Assembly (NCBI GenBank): GCA_041305385.1
Contig: JBFYLO010000031.1
Span: forward strand, 1 to 13,559
From: JAKAKT01 sp041305385
GTDB taxonomy: Archaea; Micrarchaeota; Micrarchaeia; Burarchaeales; JAKAKT01
Direction: 5' to 3'
Length of the DNA: 13,559 nt
The notes under the pieces were generated by a model that was not told where the DNA came from, ran no database searches, and saw only the letters and a program-made list of their open reading frames with translations. Of the stretch, positions 1 through 7,055 are shown in pieces (position 1 is the stretch's first letter; each line of letters starts with the position of its first letter). The translations under genes and the position numbers were made by a program.

Positions 1-1
1 T

Positions 2-1480
2 TCGCTTGGGAGCCTGAGCGCTTCCAAGCTCAAGCAATTCAGGAGATCCCTGGACGCGCAAACCAAAAATTACAGCGTGGTCACCAGGCACAGGGGAGAC
101 AATGTCTTCTGCCTGCTCGCCATAGATGGAAAGGCGGAGGCGGGAGCGGTTTTCGGGGAAGTCGGATTCGTTGAAACCGATATCTCCGGGCTTGAGGGAA
201 CCCCTGCGGACATACTCGAACGCGCTGAAAAGGAAACCCGCGAGCTTGATGCAAAGCTCGCTGCGGTGGAGAAGGAAATCCGCGAGATTTCCGAAAAGCA
301 CAGCTGCAGGGTGGCTCAGCTGCGGGAGATGCTCGAGATAGAGGCGGACAGGCTCGAGGTGGTGGCAAAGTTCGGGAGGACGGACGAGCTATTCGTTTTC
401 GAGGGGTTCATACCGAAAAGGAGGATGCCGGAGCTGAGAGGATGGGTTTCCGATGCTGCAGGGAAGAACGTTCTCATGCAGGAGAAAGTAGCTGAGAGCA
501 GCGAGGCGCCGACCCTGCTCGAGCATGGAAATGTTACTGGACCGCTCCAGTTCCTGGTTGAGTTCTATTCGCTTCCTAAAACTGACGAAATAGACCCGAC
601 TTCGATTCTGTTCATCACGTTCCCTATAATTTATGGGATGATGCTCGGCGATGTGGGATACGGGCTCGCTTCCCTTGCCCTTTCCCTGCTGCTGCTCAAA
701 TTTTTCAAGAAGGGCCTTGTAGCGGGATTCGCCAAGCTATGGGCATATGCGTCGGTTCCGGCCATGGCCTTCGGAATAATTTTCGATGAGTGGATGGGTT
801 TCACGCACTCGCATTTGATTGAGCTGCTCGGGCTCGGGCATGCGTTGGAGGGGATGGGATTTGAGTTGCCGCTCTACCACGGAATGAGCAGGATAGAGAA
901 CGTGCAGATGCTCCTTGCACTCGCCCTCATCACTGGGTTCATCCAGCTACTCTTCGGTTTTGTCCTCGGGGTGATAAACGACTGGGGACACCACAGGAAG
1001 CACTCCTATGCGAAGATGGGTTGGATTGGGATTCTTACTGGGGGATTCTTCGGGGTAGCGATAATGTTCTTCAACGCGTTCCCGCAGGAGTTGCTCTACC
1101 CGTTCGGGGCTCTCTTCGGGCTAGGGGTGCTTGTAGTTTTGATTTTTGAGGGGCCGATGGGGTTGTTCGAGATTCCGGGGCTTGCGGGGAACGTGCTCTC
1201 CTATGCCAGGATTGCAGGGGTCGGGCTCGCCGGGGTCGTACCGGCGGAATTCATAATAAACAAGCTCCTGCTACCGAAGCCCGAGGCGGGGCTCGTGATG
1301 TTTCTCGTGATGATTCCGGTGTTCTTCCTGGTCCACTTGGCGAATGTCCTGCTGGGCATGGTTGAATCACTCGCGCAGGGGGCCAGGTTGAATCTCGTGG
1401 AGTTCTACTCGAAATTCTACAAGGGCAGCGGAAGGAAATTCTCGCCCTTTAGAGTTGAAAGAGTATATACTAAGAGGTGA
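2..1480 (+). CDS. atpI: A-type ATP synthase subunit I (a subunit), 5'-truncated
   Basis: This is the membrane stator subunit that forms the ion half-channels beside the c-ring. The reading frame is open from the window edge, so the gene begins upstream; 492 residues are visible against roughly 620-680 usual for the family. An internal GTG at 77 is not a credible start, because coding continues before it. The visible part opens with the cytoplasmic arm, including a charged coiled-coil stretch (EKETRELDAKLAAVEKEI), followed by several hydrophobic helices. The conserved channel arginine appears in LSYARIAG (codon 1208-1210). Near the C-terminus are HLANVLLGMVESL and RLNLVEFYSKFYKGSGRKF, typical of the family's last helices. 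atpK follows after 6 nt, with an AGGTGA ribosome site overlapping this stop codon. atpH would be expected just upstream, outside the window. Confidence 0.96.
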   Translation, partial: SLGSLSASKLKQFRRSLDAQTKNYSVVTRHRGDNVFCLLAIDGKAEAGAVFGEVGFVETDISGLEGTPADILERAEKETRELDAKLAAVEKEIREISEKHSCRVAQLREMLEIEADRLEVVAKFGRTDELFVFEGFIPKRRMPELRGWVSDAAGKNVLMQEKVAESSEAPTLLEHGNVTGPLQFLVEFYSLPKTDEIDPTSILFITFPIIYGMMLGDVGYGLASLALSLLLLKFFKKGLVAGFAKLWAYASVPAMAFGIIFDEWMGFTHSHLIELLGLGHALEGMGFELPLYHGMSRIENVQMLLALALITGFIQLLFGFVLGVINDWGHHRKHSYAKMGWIGILTGGFFGVAIMFFNAFPQELLYPFGALFGLGVLVVLIFEGPMGLFEIPGLAGNVLSYARIAGVGLAGVVPAEFIINKLLLPKPEAGLVMFLVMIPVFFLVHLANVLLGMVESLAQGARLNLVEFYSKFYKGSGRKFSPFRVERVYTKR

Positions 1481-1486
1481 AGAGAT

Positions 1487-1714
1487 ATGGCTTTGTTTGA
1501 GAAGGAGGCCGGCATGGCGATTGCAGCCGGCATAGCGATGTTCGGGGGAGCCCTGGGCACTGCATGGGTTCAGGCGAGCGTCGGCTCCGCGGCAATGGGA
1601 GTCATAGCCGAGAGGCCAGAGGAAGCGAGCAAGCTCCTCGTGTGGCTGCTCATTCCAGAGACAATCGTCGTGTTTGGATTCGTGATTGCTGCTAAACTGG
1701 CCGGCCTGTTCTAG
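1487..1714 (+). CDS. atpK: A-type ATP synthase subunit K (c-ring proteolipid)
   Basis: This 75-residue, two-helix proteolipid forms the rotating c-ring in the membrane. Helix 1 spans about residues 8-35 and helix 2 about 50-74, joined by the polar loop AERPEEAS. The ion-carrying carboxylate is Glu58 in the helix-2 motif P57-E58-T59. Gln29 in helix 1 stands 15 residues before the loop proline, the same spacing as the sodium-liganding glutamine of Na+-type F-ATP synthase c-subunits, and Thr59 follows the glutamate. This leaves Na+ coupling possible but unproven; Phe63 replaces the tyrosine of the Ilyobacter site. The ATG at 1487 has AGGTGA at 1475-1480. It is a single hairpin unit, not a duplicated or triplicated proteolipid. 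Confidence 0.97.
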   Translation: MALFEKEAGMAIAAGIAMFGGALGTAWVQASVGSAAMGVIAERPEEASKLLVWLLIPETIVVFGFVIAAKLAGLF

Positions 1715-1716
1715 GC

Positions 1717-1722
1717 AGGTGA
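1717..1722 (+). promoter_or_regulatory. Shine-Dalgarno site supporting a TTG start for atpE
   Basis: AGGTGA sits 5 nt before TTG at 1728 and just after the atpK stop. It matches the archaeal 16S anti-SD. The next in-frame ATG, at 1743, has only AAGGAA directly against it, so the TTG is favoured. Confidence 0.7.
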
Positions 1723-1727
1723 CGACC

Positions 1728-2300
1728 TTGGGAATCAAGGAAATGGCTGAAGAGATAGCCAGGGGCGCGAAGGCAGAGGCTTCCAGGATTGAGAAGGAAG
1801 CAAAGGATAGGGGCGACTTGATAGTCGCCGAGGCTTCCGAAAAAAGGAAGAACGTTCTGGAGCGTGCCGAGGCCGAGGCGCAGGCTGCTGCGGCAAATGA
1901 GAGGAACGAGAAGATTGCCGCAGCCCATCTCGAGGCCAAACGGATAGCGAGCCGCGCCAGGGAGAAGGCCATCGACTCGGCGATGGTGGAAATCCTCTCC
2001 GCCACAGCGCATGCTAGGGATAAGGACTACAAGAGCCTCCTGAAGAAGCTGATTTCTGAAGGAATTCACGAAGTCGGCAAGGATGCGGTAGCCAGGGTGA
2101 ACAAGGAGGACAGGAAGCTCGCCCACTCGCTGGGGTTTGCCTTGGATGAGGAGCCGATAGAGTGCATTGGCGGGGCGCGGGTTACTTCGCCTGATGGAAA
2201 GGTGATTTTCAATAACACCTTCGAAGCCAAGTTCGAGCACAGAACCGAGAAGACGCGGACAGCGGTCCACAAGCTGCTGTTCGGGAAGGGAGTTAAATGA
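1728..2300 (+). CDS. atpE: A-type ATP synthase subunit E (peripheral stalk)
   Basis: Subunit E pairs with subunit H in the peripheral stalk that ties the A3B3 head to subunit I. The proposed TTG start gives 190 residues beginning MGIKEMAEEI, close to the family's usual 185-200. Residues of about 1-85 are a charged, Ala/Glu/Lys-rich coiled coil. The C-terminal globular part ends in the family-typical GGARVTSPDGKVIFNNTFEAKFEHR. An upstream ATG at 1686 would give a 14-residue-longer protein inside atpK coding sequence and is unlikely, since the preferred TTG has a well-spaced AGGTGA. The stop codon overlaps the atpC start as ATGA, implying translational coupling. The start codon choice is less certain than the identity. 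Confidence 0.93.
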   Translation: MGIKEMAEEIARGAKAEASRIEKEAKDRGDLIVAEASEKRKNVLERAEAEAQAAAANERNEKIAAAHLEAKRIASRAREKAIDSAMVEILSATAHARDKDYKSLLKKLISEGIHEVGKDAVARVNKEDRKLAHSLGFALDEEPIECIGGARVTSPDGKVIFNNTFEAKFEHRTEKTRTAVHKLLFGKGVK

Positions 2301-3364
2301 TTGGAAAACTGGGAGAGCTTGCAAAGCACAATCCCATAGTCTACGGGTATTCCAACGCAAGGGTCAAAACGATGAAGACCCATCTTCTCGCTAGAAGTCA
2401 GATTGAGGAAATGAGCCGCGTGAAAAGCATGCCCGAGCTCATCGAGATGCTCGAGAGGACGCACTTCAAGCAGGACCTCGTCGCCCTTTCCCTGAAGTAT
2501 TCCGGAGCGGACTTGGTGAGGAGGGCGCTCGGGAGGAATGTGGCGCGAACCTTCAGGAAGCTTGTTAGTATAACCCCGCACAGTGGAAGGGACACCATCC
2601 TCGCTTTCCTTAGGTATTGGGACGTCCACAACATAAAGACAATTGTGCGGGGGAAGACCATGGGCTACCCGCAGGAGAGGATAGAATCAACGCTTGTTCC
2701 CGCCGGGGAGTTCGATGAGACGGAGCTCAAGCGGCTTATGGGCGCTGACATTGAGACCCTGATGGGATTCATAAAGAGACGTGAGTTCTGCCCGACCAAG
2801 GGACCGTGGGAGAACTTTGCGAGAAAAGGAGACTTCTCGCCCCTGATGAACGAGCTCGACCGCACCTATTTCAGGGGGCTCGCTGCGAAAGTGAAAGGAG
2901 TCGGTAGGGATGGCGGGAGTGTGCTGTCGCTCGTGAAGTCCGAGATTGACGCAAAGAACATAATGCTCGGGATAAGGGCACGAAGGGAGCAGATTCCAGT
3001 TGAGACGTTGGAGAAGCTGTTCTTTGAAGGCGGTTACATCAGCAAGAGGGAACTCACAAAGCTGGCCGAGACGAAGTCGACCGAGGAGGCAGTGAGGAAG
3101 CTCTCGAGGCGTTATGACCTTACCGATGCATTCGAGCTGTACAAGAACGACAAGTCTCTCGTGCACTTCGAAACCCATCTTGAGAACTTCGTAGCCCAGA
3201 GGGGCGTGAAGGCCCTGAGGAGGTCGATGCTCTCGGTCGGCGCAATCATAGGTTACATATATCTGAAAGAGGCCGAGGTCGGGAATATACGGAAAATAGT
3301 GAGTGCGATTGAGTTCGGGATTCCTGAGGAGAGGCTGAAGAAAATGCTCGTGGTGGCGGGCTAG
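2297..3364 (+). CDS. atpC: A-type ATP synthase subunit C (central stalk, d-like)
   Basis: Subunit C is the socket that couples the D-F rotor shaft to the c-ring on the cytoplasmic face. The 355-residue length fits the family (about 340-380). The protein is almost all helical, as expected, with family-like stretches such as NPIVYGYSNARVKTMK near the N-terminus, YWDVHNIKTIVRGK around residue 105-120, and EVGNIRKIVSAIEFGIPEERLKKML at the C-terminus. The ATG overlaps the atpE stop (ATGA at 2297-2300). A GTGAT ribosome site for atpF overlaps its own stop region, so E, C and F look translationally coupled. Nothing is missing. Confidence 0.95.
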   Translation: MIGKLGELAKHNPIVYGYSNARVKTMKTHLLARSQIEEMSRVKSMPELIEMLERTHFKQDLVALSLKYSGADLVRRALGRNVARTFRKLVSITPHSGRDTILAFLRYWDVHNIKTIVRGKTMGYPQERIESTLVPAGEFDETELKRLMGADIETLMGFIKRREFCPTKGPWENFARKGDFSPLMNELDRTYFRGLAAKVKGVGRDGGSVLSLVKSEIDAKNIMLGIRARREQIPVETLEKLFFEGGYISKRELTKLAETKSTEEAVRKLSRRYDLTDAFELYKNDKSLVHFETHLENFVAQRGVKALRRSMLSVGAIIGYIYLKEAEVGNIRKIVSAIEFGIPEERLKKMLVVAG

Positions 3365-3371
3365 TGATTGC

Positions 3372-3716
3372 ATGACTGAACAAAAAAACGAAAACGAGCT
3401 GCCCCACAAAATCGTGGTCGTGGGTTATCCTTCAACGATAACTGGCTTCCGGCTGGCTGGAGTGAAGGAGACCTACTCCGTGGAGAGTAAAGATTGCGAA
3501 GAGACTGTTGCGAAACTGCTTGGGAGAGAGGACGTAGGGGTCATAATAATAAACAGGAGGACGGTGCAGGGCTTCGACTGGAGGATGAAGCGGAGAATCG
3601 AGAAGACAACAAAGCCCGTGGTTGTCGAGATACCGGACAGCCTCGGGGAACTGCCCGAGGAGGAGTCGCTCGGGGAATTGATGAAAAGGGCCCTCGGGTT
3701 TGATATATCGAAGTGA
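3372..3716 (+). CDS. atpF: A-type ATP synthase subunit F (central stalk)
   Basis: Subunit F is a small Rossmann-like protein bound to subunit D in the rotor shaft. At 114 residues it is slightly longer than the usual 100-105, the excess being a polar N-terminal leader of about a dozen residues before KIVVVGYPSTITGFRLAGV. The family core continues with DVGVIIINRRTVQGFDW and KPVVVEIPDSLGELPEEESLGELMKRALGFDI. ATG 3372 is preceded by GTGAT at 3364-3368. It is followed by a 63-nt spacer that carries a hairpin, before atpA. Confidence 0.94.
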   Translation: MTEQKNENELPHKIVVVGYPSTITGFRLAGVKETYSVESKDCEETVAKLLGREDVGVIIINRRTVQGFDWRMKRRIEKTTKPVVVEIPDSLGELPEEESLGELMKRALGFDISK

Positions 3717-3732
3717 GCGATTGACATTAACT

Positions 3733-3755
3733 AGCGAGCCGCGAAGCGGCGAGCT
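3733..3755 (+). other. Hairpin in the atpF-atpA spacer
   Basis: AGC-GA-GCCGC-GAA-GCGGC-GA-GCT forms a 5-bp GC stem (3738-3742 with 3746-3750) closed by a GAA triloop. A 3-bp outer stem lies below, separated by a symmetric GA/GA internal loop of the kind that forms tandem sheared G-A pairs. It lies 24 nt upstream of the atpA start and does not include the atpA ribosome site (GGGGTG, 3768-3773). A role in RNA processing or stability inside the operon is inference. No T-tract follows, so it does not look like a terminator. Confidence 0.6.
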
Positions 3756-3779
3756 CTTGTGTTTGCAGGGGTGTATTGA

Positions 3780-5522
3780 ATGGGAGTGCTTGAAAGAATA
3801 ACCGGCCCTGTGGTGGTCGCGGACAAGATGCGCGGGGCGAGAATGTATGACGTGGTCAGGGTCGGCGGGGAGCGGCTCGTGGGCGAGGTAATCAGGCTCA
3901 AGGGCGACAAGGCCATCATCCAGGTTTACGAGGATACTTCGGGCTTGAAGCCCGGAGAGGAAGTGGAGAACACGGGGATGCCCCTGTCCGTGGAGCTCGG
4001 GCCCGGGATGCTCAAGTCCATTTACGATGGAGTCCAGAGGCCTCTTGAAATCATGCACTCCACCTCTGGAAACTTCATCAGGAGAGGGATTGAGGCATCG
4101 GCTCTTGACAGGAAGAAAAAGTGGGGATTCAAGCCCGTTGTGAAGAAAGGGCAGGAGGTAGTCGCCGGGGATGTCCTGGGGGTTGTCAAGGAAACCGAGG
4201 CGTTCGAGCACAGGATAATGGCTCCTGTTGGATGTGAGGGAAAAGTCACTCACATCGAGGAGGGAAAGTTTACTGTTGATGAGGTAGTCTGCACTGTAAG
4301 CGGGAAGAAGAAGCACGAGATAAAGCTCGCGCACAAGTGGAATGTAAGAAAACCGAGGCCTGTTTCCGAGAAGCTCTTTCCGGAGATTCCCCTTGTGACA
4401 GGACAGAGGATTCTGGACACATTCTATCCGCTGGCGAAGGGAGGGACTGCCTGCATTCCAGGCCCTTTCGGCTCCGGGAAAACAGTCACCCAGCAGTCGC
4501 TTGCCAAATGGTCTGACGCAAAAGTTGTCGTTTACGTGGGGTGCGGGGAGAGGGGAAACGAAATGTGCGAGGTGCTGACGGAGTTCCCGGAGCTCGTCGA
4601 CCCGAGGAGTGGAAAACCGCTCATGGAAAGAACTGTCCTGATTGCAAATACCTCGAACATGCCCGTTGCCGCAAGAGAAGCGTCCGTTTACACGGGAATG
4701 ACGATTGCAGAGTATTTCAGGGACATGGGCTACGATGTCGCGCTCATGGCCGACTCAACCTCCAGATGGGCCGAAGCAATGAGGGAAATCGGCGGAAGGC
4801 TGGAGGAGATGCCTGGCGAGGAGGGCTATCCCGCTTACCTCGGGAGAAGGCTGGCTGAGTTTTACGAGAGGGCGGGGAGAGTCGTCTGCCTCGGAACCGA
4901 GAAGAGGAACGGGTCGGTGTCAGTCATCGGAGCCGTCTCGCCTCCAGGAGGGGATATTTCAGAGCCTGTCTCGCAGAACACGCTCAGGGTTACGAAAGTG
5001 TTCTGGGCCCTTGATGCGAGCCTGGCGCACAGGAGGCACTTCCCGGCAATCCACTGGCTGAGGAGCTACTCGCTGTATAATGCTGGGCTTGCGAACTGGT
5101 ATGGGAACAACGTAGGCTCGGACTATGTCGAGCTTCGCGAGAGGGCGCTTGCACTCCTCCAAAAAGAGGCTGAGCTTCAGGAAATCGTCCAGCTGGTCGG
5201 GCCTGACGCGCTTCCCGAGAAGGAGAGGGCGGTTCTGCTAGTCTCAAGAATGCTGAGGGAGGACTTCCTCCAGCAGAGCGCCTACCACGAAATCGATGCT
5301 TTCGCGAGCATGAAGAAGCAATACCTGATGCTCAAAACCATCCTCAAGTTCTATGATAGGATGACGACCGCTGTTGACGCGGGAATCCAGCTGAAAAGGT
5401 TCTCGGACCTGCCGGTAATCAACGAAATTGCAAGGATGAAGGAGATTAAGGAGAGCGAGGCCGAGAGGGGAATCGGGTTGATAATGAAGAACATAGACGA
5501 GCAGTTTAACGCTATAAAGTAG
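3780..5522 (+). CDS. atpA: A-type ATP synthase catalytic subunit A
   Basis: The catalytic ATP-binding subunit is present in three copies, alternating with B, in the A1 head. At 580 residues it is normal length. Domains in order are an N-terminal beta-barrel (about 1-70), the A-specific non-homologous insert (about 110-190, DRKKKWGFKPVVKKGQEV...FEHRIMAPV), the nucleotide-binding core, and a C-terminal helical bundle. Walker A is GPFGSGKT at 228-235, with the GERGNE catalytic glutamate region at 256-261 and Walker B DVALMADSTSRW at about 319-330. YPAYLGRRLAEFYERAG and the VSPPGGDISEPV motif follow. The ATG at 3780 has GGGGTG 6 nt upstream. No intein is present in the P-loop, a site where some archaeal A subunits carry one. 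It is separated from atpB by 9 nt. Confidence 0.98.
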   Translation: MGVLERITGPVVVADKMRGARMYDVVRVGGERLVGEVIRLKGDKAIIQVYEDTSGLKPGEEVENTGMPLSVELGPGMLKSIYDGVQRPLEIMHSTSGNFIRRGIEASALDRKKKWGFKPVVKKGQEVVAGDVLGVVKETEAFEHRIMAPVGCEGKVTHIEEGKFTVDEVVCTVSGKKKHEIKLAHKWNVRKPRPVSEKLFPEIPLVTGQRILDTFYPLAKGGTACIPGPFGSGKTVTQQSLAKWSDAKVVVYVGCGERGNEMCEVLTEFPELVDPRSGKPLMERTVLIANTSNMPVAAREASVYTGMTIAEYFRDMGYDVALMADSTSRWAEAMREIGGRLEEMPGEEGYPAYLGRRLAEFYERAGRVVCLGTEKRNGSVSVIGAVSPPGGDISEPVSQNTLRVTKVFWALDASLAHRRHFPAIHWLRSYSLYNAGLANWYGNNVGSDYVELRERALALLQKEAELQEIVQLVGPDALPEKERAVLLVSRMLREDFLQQSAYHEIDAFASMKKQYLMLKTILKFYDRMTTAVDAGIQLKRFSDLPVINEIARMKEIKESEAERGIGLIMKNIDEQFNAIK

Positions 5523-5527
5523 GTGAT
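5522..5527 (+). promoter_or_regulatory. Shine-Dalgarno site for atpB deciding among four starts
   Basis: GGTGAT overlaps the last base of the atpA stop. Four in-frame start codons run back to back: GTG 5523 and ATG 5526, 5529 and 5532. Only ATG 5532 lies a workable distance (4 nt) past this site; the earlier ones overlap or touch it. Confidence 0.6.
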
Positions 5528-5531
5528 GATG

Positions 5532-6917
5532 ATGGGCATTAAGGAATACAAGACGGTAACTGAAGTCGCCGGGCCCCTCCTGTTCGTGGAGAATGTCGGC
5601 AACGTGGCTTACAATGAATTGGTTGAAATCACGCTTCCTTCAGGGGAGAAAACCAAGGGCCAGGTGCTTGATACCTCGAAAGGAAAGGCGGTGATCCAGA
5701 TATTCGGAGCCACCGCAGGCCTTGACGCGCACGAGACGAGCGTCCGCTTCCTGGGGGAAACCATCAAGATAGGGGTTTCGGAGGAGATGCTCGGGAGGGT
5801 CTTCACAGGGCTTGGCGAACCGAGGGACAACGGCCCGCCCATTGTTGGCGAGGACAGGCTCGACGTGAACGGGGGCTCGATTAATCCCTATTCCAGGCAG
5901 AAGCCCGGGGACTTCATCCAGACCGGGATTTCGGCCATTGACTGCATGAACACTCTGGTGAGGGGGCAGAAGCTCCCGATTTTCTCAGGCTCAGGGCTTC
6001 CGCACAACGATATTGCTGTGCAGATTGCGAGGCAGGCGAAGGTGCTCACTGCTTCCGAGAATTTCGCGGTGGTGTTCGCTGCCATGGGGATCACCCACGA
6101 GGAAGCGGGGTTCTTCATGAGGGACTTCGAGAAGACGGGAGCGCTGGGGAGGGCCGTGCTGTTTTTGAATTTGGCGAATGACCCGTCTGTCGAGAGGCTC
6201 ATCACCCCGAGGATGGCGCTCACGACTGCCGAATATCTCGCTTTCGAGAAAGACATGCATGTGCTTGTTATTTTGACCGACATGACCAACTATTGCGAGG
6301 CTTTGAGGGAGGTTGCGAGCGCCCGCGAGGAGATTCCGGGAAGGAGGGGGTATCCGGGTTACATGTACACTGACTTGGCATCGATTTACGAGAGGGCAGG
6401 GTGCATAAAGGGAAAGAAGGGGACGATTACGCAGTTCTCGATTCTCTCCATGCCTGGAGACGACATCACCCATCCGATTCCGGACTTAACCGGGTATATC
6501 ACTGAGGGGCAGATTGTCGTTTCAAGGGAGTTGCACAGGAAGGGAGTCTATCCCCCCATTGATGTCCTTCCCTGCCTTTCGAGGCTGATGAACCTCGGCA
6601 TCGGGAAGGGAAAGACGAGGGAGGACCACAGGGGAGTCGCGGACCAGCTCTATGCCGCCTATGCGGAAGGGAGAGATTTGAGGGCCCTGTCTGCAGTCGT
6701 GGGGGAGGAGGCGCTCACCCCCACTGACAAGAAATACCTGAAATTCGCGGATGCATTCGAGAAGGAGTTCATCGCCCAGGGGAAATACGAGGACAGGAGC
6801 ATCGAAACCACGCTCGAGACCGGGTGGAGATTGCTGTCTGCGCTGCCGGAGACTGAGCTCAAGAGGATAAAGAAGGAACACATCGAGAAATACGGGAAGA
6901 AGCACAGGAAAGAGTAG
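5532..6917 (+). CDS. atpB: A-type ATP synthase regulatory subunit B
   Basis: The non-catalytic nucleotide-binding subunit alternates with A in the A3B3 head. From ATG 5532 it is 461 residues, the normal length, starting MGIKEYKTVTEVAGPLLFVE as family members do. The P-loop is replaced, as is standard for B, by SGSGLPHN at 152-159. ITHEEAGFFMRDFE (187-200), the Walker-B-like region VLVILTDMTNYCEALREV (about 244-261), EIPGRRGYPGYMYTDLASIYERAG (267-290) and SMPGDDITHPIPDLTGYITEGQ (306-327) follow. The C-terminus is lysine-rich. An ORF extended to GTG 5523 would add only three methionines and is disfavoured by ribosome-site spacing. After the stop comes an unusual 138-nt structured spacer before atpD. 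Confidence 0.97.
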   Translation: MGIKEYKTVTEVAGPLLFVENVGNVAYNELVEITLPSGEKTKGQVLDTSKGKAVIQIFGATAGLDAHETSVRFLGETIKIGVSEEMLGRVFTGLGEPRDNGPPIVGEDRLDVNGGSINPYSRQKPGDFIQTGISAIDCMNTLVRGQKLPIFSGSGLPHNDIAVQIARQAKVLTASENFAVVFAAMGITHEEAGFFMRDFEKTGALGRAVLFLNLANDPSVERLITPRMALTTAEYLAFEKDMHVLVILTDMTNYCEALREVASAREEIPGRRGYPGYMYTDLASIYERAGCIKGKKGTITQFSILSMPGDDITHPIPDLTGYITEGQIVVSRELHRKGVYPPIDVLPCLSRLMNLGIGKGKTREDHRGVADQLYAAYAEGRDLRALSAVVGEEALTPTDKKYLKFADAFEKEFIAQGKYEDRSIETTLETGWRLLSALPETELKRIKKEHIEKYGKKHRKE

Positions 6918-7034
6918 ACTCAAAAGCAGCGCCGCCACCTTTTGGCGGCGAGCCTCTCGGGAGGCTCGGTCGGCCTCCGGGCCGACCAATTGCGGCACTC
7001 GAGGCCGCAATTGCCGCGGTGCGGTGCTGCGAGT
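6918..7034 (+). other. Tandem hairpin array in the atpB-atpD spacer
   Basis: Five hairpins follow one another with essentially no spacer. H1 is CGCCGCCA/TGGCGGCG (6930-6937 with 6943-6950, loop CCTTT). H2 is CGAGCCTC/GAGGCTCG (6949-6956 with 6961-6968, loop TCGG). H3 is GGTCGGCC/GGCCGACC (6968-6975 with 6980-6987, loop TCCG, a UNCG-type tetraloop on a C-G pair). H4 is AATTGCGGC/GCCGCAATT (6988-6996 with 7004-7012, loop ACTCGAG). H5 is CCGC/GCGG (7014-7017 with 7021-7024). H1-H4 are perfect. An outer stem could close the set: GCAGC 6926-6930 with GCTGC 7026-7030, and ACTC 6918-6921 with GAGT 7031-7034 around an AAAA bulge. No ORF or T-tract lies within it. It resembles a structured RNA domain in the operon transcript; function is unknown. 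Confidence 0.8.
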
Positions 7035-7055
7035 TGAAAGAGTTTAGGTGAAATA

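Noticed and set aside
1460..1470. TATATAC as an internal promoter for atpK
   Set aside because: It lies only about 20 nt before the atpK start, too close for a normal start site about 26 nt downstream. It codes for the atpI C-terminus.
1367..2360. Long minus-strand frames opposite atpK and atpE
   Set aside because: They are antisense to well-recognised genes, with Ser/Arg/Leu-rich low-quality translations and no ribosome sites.
3432..4334. 300-residue minus-strand frame across atpF and atpA
   Set aside because: It is antisense to two certain genes and has no recognisable domain.
5523..5531. GTG/ATG codons upstream of 5532 as the atpB start
   Set aside because: They overlap or abut the only ribosome site and would just add methionines.
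6918..7034. CRISPR array
   Set aside because: The stems all differ in sequence; there are no direct repeats or regular spacers.
6918..7055. Intrinsic terminator between atpB and atpD
   Set aside because: None of the hairpins is followed by a T-tract, and atpD belongs to the same complex and must be expressed.
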